Assembly (NCBI RefSeq): GCF_000372725.1
Contig: NW_005197506.1
Span: 424,177-488,176 of the forward strand
From: Emiliania huxleyi CCMP1516
Taxonomy: Eukaryota > Haptophyta > Isochrysidales > Noelaerhabdaceae
Length of the DNA: 64,000 nt
Direction: 5' to 3'
A program made the translations under genes and the position numbers. Under the pieces are notes generated by a model. The model worked only from the letters and a program-made list of their open reading frames with translations, was not told where the DNA came from and did not search any database. Below, piece by piece: positions 20,361 to 29,784 of the stretch (the stretch's first letter is position 1; each line of letters starts with the position of its first letter).

Positions 20361-22463
20361 CTAAACACTATAAAGCGCGGCACCCTCGACTCCGCCGCAC
20401 GCGCCGCACACGCTCGCATAGTACTCGGACCTGTCGACGCCCACCACGCCCTTGTTGTCGAGGTCCCACGCCATCGGGTAGTGCGTCGCCGCGCGCCCCT
20501 CGCCGTACTCCTCCCTCCGGAACGCCGCGGCGAACACGCGCGTGCCCTCCCCAAAGTGCGCCTTATTGCAGAACCACTTGTCGCACGGGTCGGAGAAGGT
20601 CTCGCCCGCGCCGGCGGGCGCCGCCTCGATGAAGCGCCAGCCAGCAGTCGCGTTGAGCCACACCTCCACCCAGTTGTGGTTGCCAGCCTCTGGCTTGCCG
20701 TGCCACGCGGGCGTGCCTGCGAGCCGCGCCGGCACGCCGAGCGTGCGTAGCGCGTCGACGTAGGCGATCGAGACGCCGGTGCAGGACGCGTAGCCAAACA
20801 GGATGGTCGAGAGCGGGTCGTAGACGAGCGGCGTCTGGTCCGACTTGAAGCGGATCGCCTCGCGCCTGCAAGGCTGCATGGAGAACGCTCAGCGTGTTGG
20901 GCTCAGGGTAGGCTGCTGGAAGCGTCGCCACGCGCCGGCCCGTCAGGTTGCCTAGCGCGCCCCACAGGTTCCGGTTCACAGCGACCGCCACGCTCTCGAT
21001 CGACGACGCGTTCGGCAGCGCCTCCACCCACGGCTGCGGCGTGAGCGCCTCCCAGAGCAGCTGCCGCCAGTCGGTCCGCGCCTCGTTCACACTTGCATAC
21101 GGCAGCACGTACCCCTCGAAGAGGCGGCGTGGCACGCTCGCCGCCCAGCCGAACCGCGCGCGCGCAGAGAGGGCGAGCGAGGCGGTCGCCTGCGCGACGC
21201 CGGACGAAGTGCTCGCCGAGAAGTTGTCGAAGAGCGTCCCCGTGTTTGGCGCGTCGAAGGGGAACATGTTTGCGCGCAGAAAGGCGCGCGCGGACGCCTC
21301 CGCGCGTCGAAGGGGTTCGCACGCCTCGCCCGGCCACGGCACGGTGCCGGGCGGGCAGGACGGTGGCACAACCTCCCCGGCGGGCGCCTCCTCCCCGGCG
21401 GTCGCCTCGTGGAGCGCGTCGAGCCTCTCCACCCGGCGGTGGTACACGTCCAGCCTCGCCATCTCCGCCGCACCGAGGCTCCAGCCGAAGAGGGCGGCAT
21501 CCTCGGCGAGGTGCACCTATCGCAATCGGCGAGAGCTTGGCTCCGCACCTCTACACAGCCTCGCCGCCGAGGCGCACTGCGGCCTGCGACGTGCTCTGCG
21601 TCGCGACCGTCACGTTCTTCTGCAGGATGTAGCGCAGCGCCACCTGCGCCGCGCTCTTGCCGTGCGCCCTGCCGATCGCCGCGAGCAGCGGGTCCGATGC
21701 GAGGGCGCCTACGGTAGAAGGCGGAGAGGCTCAGGGAAGGCTCCAGCTTGGTGGCAGCAGGAGCGGCGGATGCGTATATGAGGGCGCCGTTGCCGAGCGG
21801 GCTGTAGGCCTGAACGACGATGCCGTGCCGCGCGTTGAGTGCGAGGTCGACCCCGGTGTGGCCGACGTAGAACCGCATCTGGTTCGCCACGGGCGGCACC
21901 GCCGCGCCGCCCTCCCCCTCCGCAGATAAGAGGCACGACAGCTGCGCAGCCGCAAAGTTGCTCACCGCCACAGAGCGCACCTTGCCGGCGCGGTACAGGG
22001 CGGTCAAGGCCTGCCACTGCCCGGTGATGCCGGCACAGCCGGCCGAACTCGGATAGTCGAGCATGAGCATCTCGAGCGGCTCGGGCCCGAGGATCCGGAA
22101 TTGCGCCTGCGCCCCGGCCAGCGTGGCCGAGCGGCAGTCGTCGAGTGTGGCGCAGCCCTGCGTATCGACGGTGCCCGCCAAAAAGAGGTCGGCGCGCCGA
22201 ACCGTCGGGTGCTCGGAAATCGCCTCGCGCTGCGCCCGCTGGCACTCCGAGTGCACCAGCGCCGACGACCACACGAAGCGAAAGCCAGCGTCGAGGGCGA
22301 GGTGAGTGGCGTTGCGGCAAGTCGCTGTGGGCCACACGTTGGCGGCGAATGCGAGCTTGGGCATGACCAGGCCGTTGTTGAGCGTCACGGTCTGCGGCGT
22401 GGCCACTTGGGCAAAATTATTTAGCGACGACAGCAGCATCGAAGCCAGCAGCAGCACAGTCAT
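20361..22463 (-). CDS. Pseudo-aldo/keto reductase fused to a transglutaminase-like domain
   Basis: Signal-like N-terminus (MTVLLLASMLLSSL), then an AKR fold (LNNGLVMPKLAF, GKVRSVAVSNF, VVQAYSPLGNG, closing HLAEDAALFGWSL). Aligned to AKRs, the catalytic Asp-Tyr-Lys-His positions are Trp65, Val70, Thr98 and Asp136, so the reductase should be inactive. The cofactor motif PKS reads TQS. Two introns are visible: 21787-21709 (GC donor, 79 bp) and a 40-bp intron ending GATAG before VHLAED. The chain runs straight on into a linker with WAASVPRRLFEGYVLPYAS and NEARTDWRQLL. After an intron near 20880 comes a transglutaminase-like core: Cys in GYASCTGVSIAY, PARLAGTPAW, and His in GNHNWVEVW. The usual third residue lies in WRFIEAAP (Glu rather than Asp). 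Probably a secreted or endomembrane protein. Related to the gene at 29785-31452. Confidence 0.82.
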
Positions 22464-22496
22464 TGGCAGCGCGCTGGCAGAACTAAAAGAAAAAAT

Positions 22497-22545
22497 TGTG
22501 CGGTTCCTCCCTTGGGTTGTCCGTTTTCTTTCTTTCTTTTATATC
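22497..22545 (-). repeat. Module P1 core, upstream of the AKR-transglutaminase start
   Basis: On the minus strand reads GAAAGAAAGAAAACGGACAA then CCCAAGGGAGG, about 35 bp upstream of the ATG at 22463 and in sense with that gene. It matches the start of the blocks at 37139 and 60384. Confidence 0.8.
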
Positions 22546-22751
22546 GTTGATATTATCATTATGACCCTTTCCCTGCGAACGCGCACCCCCCAGGGCTAGG
22601 GCTCCTCCCTCTCTTGCCCCCAACTTGGCCAGCACACATGTTTCCGGAAACCAAAAAGGAAACGAGGGTCCCCACCACTTTTCGTTTCTGGAAATTTCCA
22701 GGGAAACCAGAAGGTGTTTGGAGCTCCATTCTGGCAACTCTCGAGTTTCCC

Positions 22752-22868
22752 TGAGTCTGAGAGCTGGTCTGGGGCAAAATCTGAGGCGAAACCGAGGAAA
22801 CCGGCAAACTACCCGGGGTTTCCAGGTGTACCCGCAAAATACCCCGGTATACCCGGGGTTTTCCAGGT
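22752..22868 (+). repeat. Dispersed repeat R1, copy 2
   Basis: Same TCTGAGAGCTGGTCT start and TACCCGGGG motifs as the copy at 7995-8117. Upstream (22630-22700) are GTTTCC/GGAAAC-rich inverted motifs that also flank copy 1 at 8165-8260, so the full element may be longer. Confidence 0.78.
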
Positions 22869-22874
22869 AGCTCG

Positions 22875-23190
22875 GAGTCAGATGCCTCGTCTCGGGCTCG
22901 GCCTCTGCGCGCCGAGCGCGCTTGTACGCGAGCCGCAGCCGAAAGTTGATCTGGTGGAGGTCTTCCTCGTTCAGTCCTTTGATGCACTCTCGCAGCCAGA
23001 CGACCGCCTTCTTCCCGTTCGGATGCTCAGCGAACTCACCGGCAAAGATGTCGATGAACGTCCGCCAGGTCATGTTCGCCAGGGGCGCCAAGGCCATTAA
23101 CCGAACGGCAAAGTTTTGCCGCGAGTCATCGCTAGCGCCAAATTTGCCTGCCTCGTTCCTTTTTTTGTTTACCGTCGACGCCACAGGCAC
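22875..23190 (-). CDS. Uncharacterised short coding fragment
   Basis: Open frame without an early ATG, reading KFGASDDSRQNFAVRLMALA, then TWRTFIDIFAGEF and KGLNEEDLHQINFRLRLAYK. The composition is protein-like and helical, but no family is recognised. Its 3' end runs into repeat R1, so it is probably an exon or remnant. The first internal Met lies near 23095. Confidence 0.4.
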
Positions 23191-23417
23191 AAGCCCTCGT
23201 CATCCCTCGCCCACGGTTGTTTTTGCTCGGTCCTCTTTCTCTCAGAGTTCTTCCCCCTTCGCTCTGGGCCTTTCCCTGCGGCACAGACAGCGGCAGACGG
23301 GCTAGCTAGGTAGGGACTTGGCGTATCGTAGGACACCCGCCAGACAGAGTTTTCGCTCGTCATCCCGAGGTTAGCCACACACGACCCTATCACGCGACTC
23401 ACATTCGCACTCCAATA

Positions 23418-24396
23418 TCAAACCTCTTGCGACGCACCGCGGTCATCGCCCGCGTCTTCATCGGCATCATCGCCGCAGCCCGGCACTCCGTCGCCTCCGT
23501 CTACCGCCGCGATCGCCTCGGCGACCGTCTCGTCGTCGAGCGCGAGCTCGTCGACGGCCGCGCCCAGCAGGGGCGCGTCTGCCGCCTCGCTCGCGCTGGC
23601 CTCGGCTGTCGCCGCCGCCCCGGCCGCGTACGCCGCGTTGCCGATCGCGGCCCGTGCCGAGAGATTGTACCACGCCCAGTACGTCTCCCGGAAGCTCTCG
23701 CCTAGCGATGCGGCCGCGCCCACCGCGAGCGGCTCGACGGCTGCGGTCTCGGCGTGGGGTTCGCGCTGCCATCGCAGCCGCACCGCGCCGCCGCAGTGCT
23801 CGCACCGCCGCTCCTCGAATCGTGCGACCGTGGTCGGCCACTTGATGGAGGGTCGCCCTGCGCACGCTGTCCAGCAGCTGGGCGGCGCTCGCCATCTCGA
23901 CCGCGTCGTCCTCCGGCGGAAGCTCCGCGTTGCCCGCGGCCGCCTCCCGAGCGCGCTCGTCACGCATCCGCTCGTGGTGCGCCTGCCGACGCGCCACGCC
24001 GGCGCCCGTGTGCCTCGCCGCCGTGTCCGGCGACGGCATCGATGCTGTCCGCCCGAGCGTGACTCGCAACTCCACGATTTGCCGTCCACAGACAAAGCGG
24101 CTCCCCCCCCAAAGTTGAATCCTCTCTTCAGATACACTAGAGGCGCCCTGCGCGGGCCCCGCCCCCAGGAGCGGCGGGAGCGGCGGCAAGAGCGGCGGCG
24201 GCGGGTCCGGCGGCGGGGGCGGCGGCGGGGGCGGCGGCGGCGGCAGGTCCGGCGGCGGCGGCGGCGGGTCCGGCGGCGGCGGGTCCGGCGGCGGTGGCAA
24301 GTGCCGCGGGGATGGGGCGTCCTCAGATGAGGAGGACGCCTCCACCCTAAGAGCAGAGGGGCTCGGAGGATACAGTGCAACATTCTCGCTCCGCAC
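23418..24396 (-). CDS. Proline-rich protein with a CxxC motif, uncharacterised
   Basis: Minus-strand gene starting near 24396 (MRSENVALYPPSPSALRVEA). It begins with an acidic/Ser stretch, then a long run of Pro with Asp breaks (coded at about 24300-24170). A middle segment REAAAGNAELPPEDDAVEM and a C-terminal segment SIKWPTTVARFEERRCEHCG lie in different frames, so at least one short intron (acceptor GTGCGCAG near 23857) is needed. The C-terminal part has CEHCGGAVRLRWQ, a possible half zinc site, and an aromatic helix GESFRETYWAWYNLSARAA, then an acidic tail. The start is divergent from, and within about 50 bp of, the next gene. No function assigned. Confidence 0.45.
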
Positions 24397-24447
24397 GTGC
24401 GGGTGCCAGCTTGTCTTGCACCGGGCATTCGCTCTGGCCCCGGTGGT

Positions 24448-25536
24448 ATGTGCCTATGCCTTGCGGCGAATGTTTCGCGTTACGAGGCGCTCCTCGCGGA
24501 GCACGTGGTGCCGGCTGCGGGAGAAGCGGGCCCGAGTGTGCCTTCACCGGAGGAGGGGCCGGAGGGCGGTGGGGAGCGGCGCTCGCGCCGCCCCCACCCA
24601 CATGACCACCTTTCTGTGGAGCAACCTGTCGTTGCGCAGTGGCGATTCGACGATGACGAGCTGTGGTTCCTGGGCGACGTGTTGCGGAAGAACGTCTGCG
24701 GTACTGTCGACGTCAAGTACCGTGACGGCGACGTGGAGCGCTCCAAGCCGGTGAGCCGCGTCGTCCCTTGCCCAGCGGCCGACGAGGAGCGCTACGTTGA
24801 CGGCCCTCCCAGCCACTCGCTCGTGGCCGCGCCGGCCTTGGTCGCGCCGCCTGCGGGCGACGCCCTCGTCGGGCAGGCGTTGCGGGCCGGCTGCAACGTG
24901 GCCGACCGCTACACAGAGCTCGGCAAGAGCACCTTTGTCCCAGAGGCCAGCGGGTCGCACTACGACGTGACAACGGGGGACAAGGGCACGCTTATCGAGC
25001 AGAAGGTGGCATACCCGTGGGGACGACCGTCTTGCGTCACTCTCTTGTCATTGGCCTCGAAGTCGTCACGCAGCGGCAGCTACGGCTTCGTGGGTGACCT
25101 GCCCGCCGGCGTGACGGGCTATGTGAGATCACAGCTTTGCTGGGTCTCGCGCGCGCTCGAGGACATCGACTGCCACTGTCTGACTTCGGAGCACCATTTT
25201 CTACGTTGCGCGCGCGAGTTCTTCGAGGGCATGAGCGTCGACCTCCCGACCGCTTCCTCGACAGCGGGGGCGAGTGCGGCTGCGGCGGGCGGCGCCTCCT
25301 CCCCGGCGGCCGAGGCGGCCGTTGTGGAGCAGAGAGAGGCCGCCGGCGCGGGAGCTCGGAAGAAGCGCAGGCGGCGCAGCGCGGGGACCGCCCCCAGCAC
25401 CCGCAGGGGGTTGGACCACGTGCAGTCCCCGCGCGGCGCCTGGCGGTACAACCCGGAGACGCGGGAGCTAGTGTTCTGGCCGCAGGGCGTAGCCGTCACG
25501 GACTGGCAGGCGCCGTACTGCGGTGAGAACAACTGA
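24448..25536 (+). CDS. Uncharacterised protein with a Tudor/SGF29-like segment
   Basis: Single open frame; the first ATG is at 24448 (MCLCLAANVSRYEALLAEHV). Residues about 60-110 read VVAQWRFDDDELWFLGDVLR followed by GTVDVKYRDGDVERSKP, the pattern of a Tudor-type barrel (aromatic residues plus Y-x-DGD). The centre has SYGFVGDLPAGVTGYVRSQL and cysteine-containing ALEDIDCHCLTSEHHFLRC. A basic stretch ARKKRRRRSAG is a likely nuclear localisation signal, and the end is Trp-rich (WRYNPETRELVFWPQGVAV). Chromatin-reader activity is inference from the Tudor-like pattern only. Divergently arranged with the gene ending at 23418. Confidence 0.55.
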   Translation: MCLCLAANVSRYEALLAEHVVPAAGEAGPSVPSPEEGPEGGGERRSRRPHPHDHLSVEQPVVAQWRFDDDELWFLGDVLRKNVCGTVDVKYRDGDVERSKPVSRVVPCPAADEERYVDGPPSHSLVAAPALVAPPAGDALVGQALRAGCNVADRYTELGKSTFVPEASGSHYDVTTGDKGTLIEQKVAYPWGRPSCVTLLSLASKSSRSGSYGFVGDLPAGVTGYVRSQLCWVSRALEDIDCHCLTSEHHFLRCAREFFEGMSVDLPTASSTAGASAAAAGGASSPAAEAAVVEQREAAGAGARKKRRRRSAGTAPSTRRGLDHVQSPRGAWRYNPETRELVFWPQGVAVTDWQAPYCGENN

Positions 25537-25688
25537 GCGTGTGTGTGTATGTAAAGGGAGGGGAAGACTTCGCTTTAGTGAGGCCAAAGTGGGTTTATGG
25601 ATGGGTGAGAACGATGCGCGACACGGGGAGGCACGCGGACCGAGACTCGTCGGCGACTCTGCTGCAGCCTGCAGGCTCGTTGCACGAG

Positions 25689-26222
25689 CATATGGGACAC
25701 GATGTCACATGCATGTGCATGTACATGTCTCAAATATGAGTGGGTTTTGACTCCTACCGGCTCCTGACGCTATCCCTGGCAGCTCTAATGACCAGGATCA
25801 GTAGTGTAGTGATCGAGGGTGCCCATACTAGCACAGGAGCTGCCACACTCGCCCGGACCGTCCCCTTCTGGGGCCGGTTCCGCAGCCCGGGAGAGCCGAC
25901 AGCGGGGCCGTGCCGCGGGTGCCTACTGCCGAGTGCCACAAACACTGCGCCGTCCCGCCATCACCTACAGGCTGTCTTGTGTGATGGTTGGGATGTCCAA
26001 ACGCCACCATCTTGGCTCTTGCGACCTCAAACCCGCGAGCTGTATGGGTGGTCCTGACGTCGACAGACGCCCGATGACCACGGTGAAGCTGAGCCGGAAC
26101 GAGTCGACAAGTCTCGCCTGAGCCCGTGGCGGTCGCCGGCTGAGTCGCTGTGCACGGGCCGGTACCTCAGGCGTCACCTCCGCAGCCTCAGGTCTCACAC
26201 TCCAGCACCTCCGCCGGGACGC
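25689..26222 (+). repeat. Partial copy of the 13483-14236 element
   Basis: From CATATGGGACACGATGTC to about 26222 this matches the left two-thirds of the element at 13497-14010, with high identity. It has an 18-bp palindromic insertion (around CATGCATGTGCATGTACATG) near its left end. The right part and terminal repeat are missing; the sequence changes abruptly to a YHYH gene remnant. Confidence 0.82.
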
Positions 26223-26233
26223 CTCCTTATCGG

Positions 26234-26475
26234 TGTGGAGGCCACTCGAGCGGATCGTCGTCAGCCGGATTCCAGTACCACTACCACATCCCAGGCGTGT
26301 TTGTTGGCGCAGCTGGGCCAGTACATCGGGCAGCACAGCCCCCAGGTGGGCTGGATGTACGATGGCTTTCCCGTGTACGGTCCCTTTGGCCCAGGATGGG
26401 GTGCAGATGATCAAATGTGGCCAGACGGGCGCTCATGAAGTGTACTGCCTCTGGACGCGTGCAAGTGCGCCCTCC
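26234..26475 (+). pseudogene. YHYH-domain protein remnant
   Basis: Reads CGGHSSGSSSAGFQYHYHIP, then in the next frame CLLAQLGQYIGQ, HSPQVGWMYDGFPVYGPFGP and GWGADDQMWPDG. These are hallmarks of the YHYH family (CxGHss, YHYH, HSPxxGxxxDGFPxYGP). One extra base after the YHYHIP codons shifts the frame, and a further small shift is needed to read the expected YCLDAC ending near 26440-26460. No flanking exons are seen on the left, where a repeat ends. A decayed or truncated copy is the simplest reading; sequencing error could explain one shift but not the missing parts. Confidence 0.65.
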
Positions 26476-27075
26476 CCTGCCCTTTACTCGTTTCCTCTTA
26501 CCTCGGTCGGCACAGAGCTGTGCCCGCCCGCAGGTCGGACCTCGTAAGGCTCCGTGACAGCTCTCGCGCACAGCTCTGCGGGTGTGTGACTACAGTCGGA
26601 ATTCTCACTTTGGGACACGGGCGTGGTGCTGGTGCGGGGGTCCCGGGTGGTGGAGTTGGGAGCTTGGCTGTTGCGCGCGCGATTTGTGCGAAGCGTGCGA
26701 AGCGTGCGATTTCTGCGCGGAGCTCGCCGTGGCCCCGCGCGGCCGTACCTACTCCCGTTTTCGGCCCACCACCTTCGACCGAGCTCACCACCATGATCAC
26801 GTACGCACGTTTTATCGTGTGCGCCGCGGTGGCGACAAGAGCGCCTTTTCAACACGCTGCGATGGCGGTGTGCAGCACCAGCCGTCACGGCTTCCTGCGC
26901 CGCGTCGAGGCTCGCCGAGCGGGCGCGAAGGTCGGCTCGACACGACACAGCCCCAAACATCCCACGTCTTGCTCTCGTTCTGCGCCGCCCGTCCGCCGCG
27001 CGGGAGCTCTCTTTCATCAAATTCGATCGTCAGGCCATCCACAAGCGAATGCCTCGCCCTCGGGGATGCACTCTT
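26476..27075. other. Intergenic, nothing recognised
   Basis: GC-rich with a small direct repeat GCGAAGCGT near 26690-26712. Several overlapping open frames, none with a convincing composition or motif. Confidence 0.5.
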
Positions 27076-27699
27076 TCAAACCTCGGGCGAGGGGCCGCGC
27101 GGGACGGAGGTGAAGCCCCGATTGGCCCAGTACTTCTTCTCTGACCGAGGTCCATAAATGCCCGTCTGGTTCGTGCCGACACGCCACCAGTCAGCAGGTT
27201 GTGCATCTCTTCCGCACTTGACACAGCCGAAAGACCAGTCATAAAACTGCTGGTACAGGTAGGCGCCGCAGCGGCACAGCCCGTTTGTCGCAGTCCCGCC
27301 ATGCGGGAACATGAGTCTGTCAACCTCCTCCTCCTCCTCCTCCTCCTCCTCCTCCTCCTCCTCCTCCTCGCCCTCCTCCTCCTCACCCTCCTCCTCCTCG
27401 CCCTCCACGCCCTCCTCCTCCTCCTCCCCCTCCCCCTCCTCCTCTGCCTCCCCATCCCCCTCGGCATCCTCCGCGCCCGGCGGAAAGGCGCTCCATGTCA
27501 TGCCACCCTTTGCCCGGTAGGCTGGGACCCGGTAGAGCTTCTTCTCCGCCACGAAGGCTTGCGCCGCAGCCACCGCTTCCGCGGCTGTCGGCTTCGTCGG
27601 CGCCCACGTCTGCCGGCCATCGACCCTCAGCTTGCAGGCATACCCACCGTGGCGTTCGATCGCGCTGAAGCAGCTTGGAGGCGGGGAGGCAGAAAGCAT
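27076..27699 (-). CDS. Small protein with AP2-like segment, poly-Glu tract and Cys cluster
   Basis: Complete 207-residue open frame with an ATG at 27699. Residues 12-55 (RHGGYACKLRVDGRQTWAPT, then AEAVAAAQAFVAEKKL) resemble an AP2/integrase-type DNA-binding fold: three strands, then a helix. A long acidic block follows, ending in an uninterrupted poly-Glu run coded by the CTC-type repeat at 27324-27370. The C-terminal part has LCRCGAYLYQQFYDWSFGCV followed by KCGRD, i.e. CxC-x18-CxxC, a plausible zinc site. The tail ends RSEKKYWANRGFTSVPRGPS. Could be a nuclear DNA-binding protein; the AP2 similarity is only pattern-level. A shared upstream repeat stands 67 bp before the ATG. Confidence 0.6.
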   Translation of the reverse strand: MLSASPPPSCFSAIERHGGYACKLRVDGRQTWAPTKPTAAEAVAAAQAFVAEKKLYRVPAYRAKGGMTWSAFPPGAEDAEGDGEAEEEGEGEEEEEGVEGEEEEGEEEEGEEEEEEEEEEEEEEEVDRLMFPHGGTATNGLCRCGAYLYQQFYDWSFGCVKCGRDAQPADWWRVGTNQTGIYGPRSEKKYWANRGFTSVPRGPSPEV

Positions 27700-27765
27700 G
27701 GCGCAGAAGCAGCCCGCGGTTTGCAGTTTGCGAGGCGCGTTTTTTCTTTTTCATGTGCCGCCGTT

Positions 27766-27878
27766 CACACCAGGGCCCGAAATCGCACAGAGACAGTCAC
27801 GCAACTCGGGGCCCCAGGGAAGGCGAGCAAAACCCTTATCGCGCGCGCTAGACGCCGACTCGGAGGCCGCACCGGTCG
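27766..27878 (-). repeat. Module P2, upstream of the 27699 gene
   Basis: Read on the minus strand: CGGCCTCCGAGTCGGCGTCT, then GCTCGCCTTCCCTGGG and TGTGCGATTTCGGGCCC. The same block stands on the plus strand at 47039-47155, upstream of the amidase gene. In both places it is in sense with the downstream gene. Confidence 0.82.
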
Positions 27879-29784
27879 GGCGCGCGGCCGGAGAGGGCTC
27901 TGGGGGGGCGCGGGGACCCCCGGAGGCACCGTGCGCCGCGCCGCAGTGCGGAAACGGGGCCCCGGCTCCGTCCGGCCGGAGCCCGTAGCGCCCTGCACGG
28001 CGGGGCCTCGTGTGTCGTGAATCTGAGTTGTCGCTCGGGTTGCCTTAACTACATCACTTTGGGTCTCGCCCCTGCGAATGCGGGGGGGGAGCGGAAAGGA
28101 GGAACCTCTTCCCAAGAGCACCACTCTTGGAGCGCCGCCACTACCACCCAGAGCACTGCAAGCAGCGCCGGGCAATGGCGGTTTACCGCCCACCCAGCCC
28201 CCCCTCGGCACACCCCGGCAGCCAATGTGTGACGGCCGCTCGAACCCGCTAAGCCACTCGAACCCGCAAGCGGGTGTACGAACCGCGAGCGGCTCGCACT
28301 CGTGGCACGCAGGCGTCCGACAGACGGCGCCGGGGCTAGGCGACCGAAGAGGAACTACGGCAAGAACCGCACACCACCCGCTGACGAGCGCTCGCGGAAC
28401 AGGTCCGCGGCGCCCGCCAGGGGCGTGCGCGAGACAGGGCTCGGAGCCCTTTTCTGTGAGCAGGGATTCCCTCCCGGCGGGGATTGTGGCGGAGAGCCGG
28501 CATGGGAATCGCCGGCCCCCACCCAGGGGGTGCCCCTGCCAGGCGCCACAAGCAGTGCCCGACCGGGGCGGGTGCCCCCACTCCGAGGGGTGGGGGCGGA
28601 GTCGGGGCCCAAAGTGATTCGGCCTATCGCCTCGGCACAAGGTCCTCGGTGCGATTCTCCACGGTGTCGTCGAGCGAAAGCGCGGTAGCCGCGGAGGTGA
28701 TGACGTCGACATCGGTGGAATCGGCTGGGTCAACGTCAATGTCGATAGCTCTTTCACGCCGGATCCCCTTATGGCTAGTTCCATTTCACTCTGACACGCT
28801 AATCTTGAAAACGTCCAACGGAGCTCCGTGTTGCTTCCAGCGCCCTCCCCCGCGCTTCCTGCGGCCCTAGCCGATGATACTAGCATGGGAGGTCATCTGG
28901 CTACCGCGAGAGCGACCCAACTCGTCGACATCGTCCGATGATGGTGCCGCAAAGTCAGCCTTCGGAGGCTATCGTGGGGTGGAGCCGGCAGTAGCCGTGA
29001 CATGTGGTTCCACCACCCCTCGTAGGCTTTGCCTCTGACCGCCACCGTTCCCAGGCTGCCTAATGGGATGGAAAGGAAGGCTCGGCGAGCGTATAGAAGC
29101 GTGCTCGACCTCGTCGTGGCAACCTGTACGGCAGCGCTGGTAGGCGCGATGAGCGTCGTGCCACCTGACCCGAGACGGGTCGCAGGCGTCGTACCGAGCG
29201 TGTCGAGACCGTGTCCTGATGTGATCTGCACGGGTGAGTCACGTCGGCGTCAAAGGAGCGACGTGCGACCTGTCCGAGCTTGATCTCCGATCTCAGCGGC
29301 GTCGAGTCGTCTCCGGCGGCGACAATTTTGTCCCTCCCCAGGACGCACAGAGGCAGCTGCGACCCCGCCGAGTGGACGGCATCACACCGCGCCACCTGCT
29401 GTGTGACGCCGTCTACTCGACGGGGTCGCAGCTGCCTCTGGAAGGCACCGAGAGGTACAATAGTGCGCAAATGGTCAAAATCAAGGTTTTGTAACGCGAG
29501 CTGTGCCACAGTGAAATGGAACTAGCCTATTGTCTCCGATGTGTCGCGCCTGCGCGCTCGGCGTGTATGAAATCCATATCAGTTCACCCCATGCTCCACG
29601 ACTGGGGCTTTAGGCGGCGAGGGCGGGGCGCTAGGCGGCCGGTTTGTTTTCGGGGGAGTCTCGGCCCCTTCATGATGGGGTTTAGCCACGTCGACGTCTG
29701 CTACGCCTTCCGCGGCTGGCGCGCCTCCTCCTCCCCCCAACCACTCATTGATGGGCAGTGTGGCTCATCGACCAACCATCGGCT
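27879..29784. other. Gene-poor stretch with a strong hairpin
   Basis: Long GC-rich sequence with many open frames on both strands, but none with convincing protein composition (mostly Arg/Gly/Pro). Sequence near 28620-28880 and 29000-29230 is less biased and could include exons I cannot define. A hairpin lies at 29349-29441 (separate entry). No gene called. Confidence 0.45.
29349..29441. repeat. Hairpin-forming inverted repeat
   Basis: Arms GAGGCAGCTGCGACCCCG and its complement CGGGGTCGCAGCTGCCTC enclose about 57 bp that is itself partly self-complementary (GAGTGGACGGC with GCCGTCTACTC; ATCACACCG with TGTGTGAC). Confidence 0.8.

Noticed and set aside
24170-24305. Plus-strand Gly-rich frame opposite the proline tract
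   Set aside because: Simple-sequence shadow of the GGC/GCC repeat; the minus-strand proline-rich reading is better supported by its flanks.
27765-28886. 373-codon minus-strand open frame
   Set aside because: Composition is Arg/Gly/Pro/Ser typical of noncoding GC-rich DNA, no motif, and it overlaps repeat P2.
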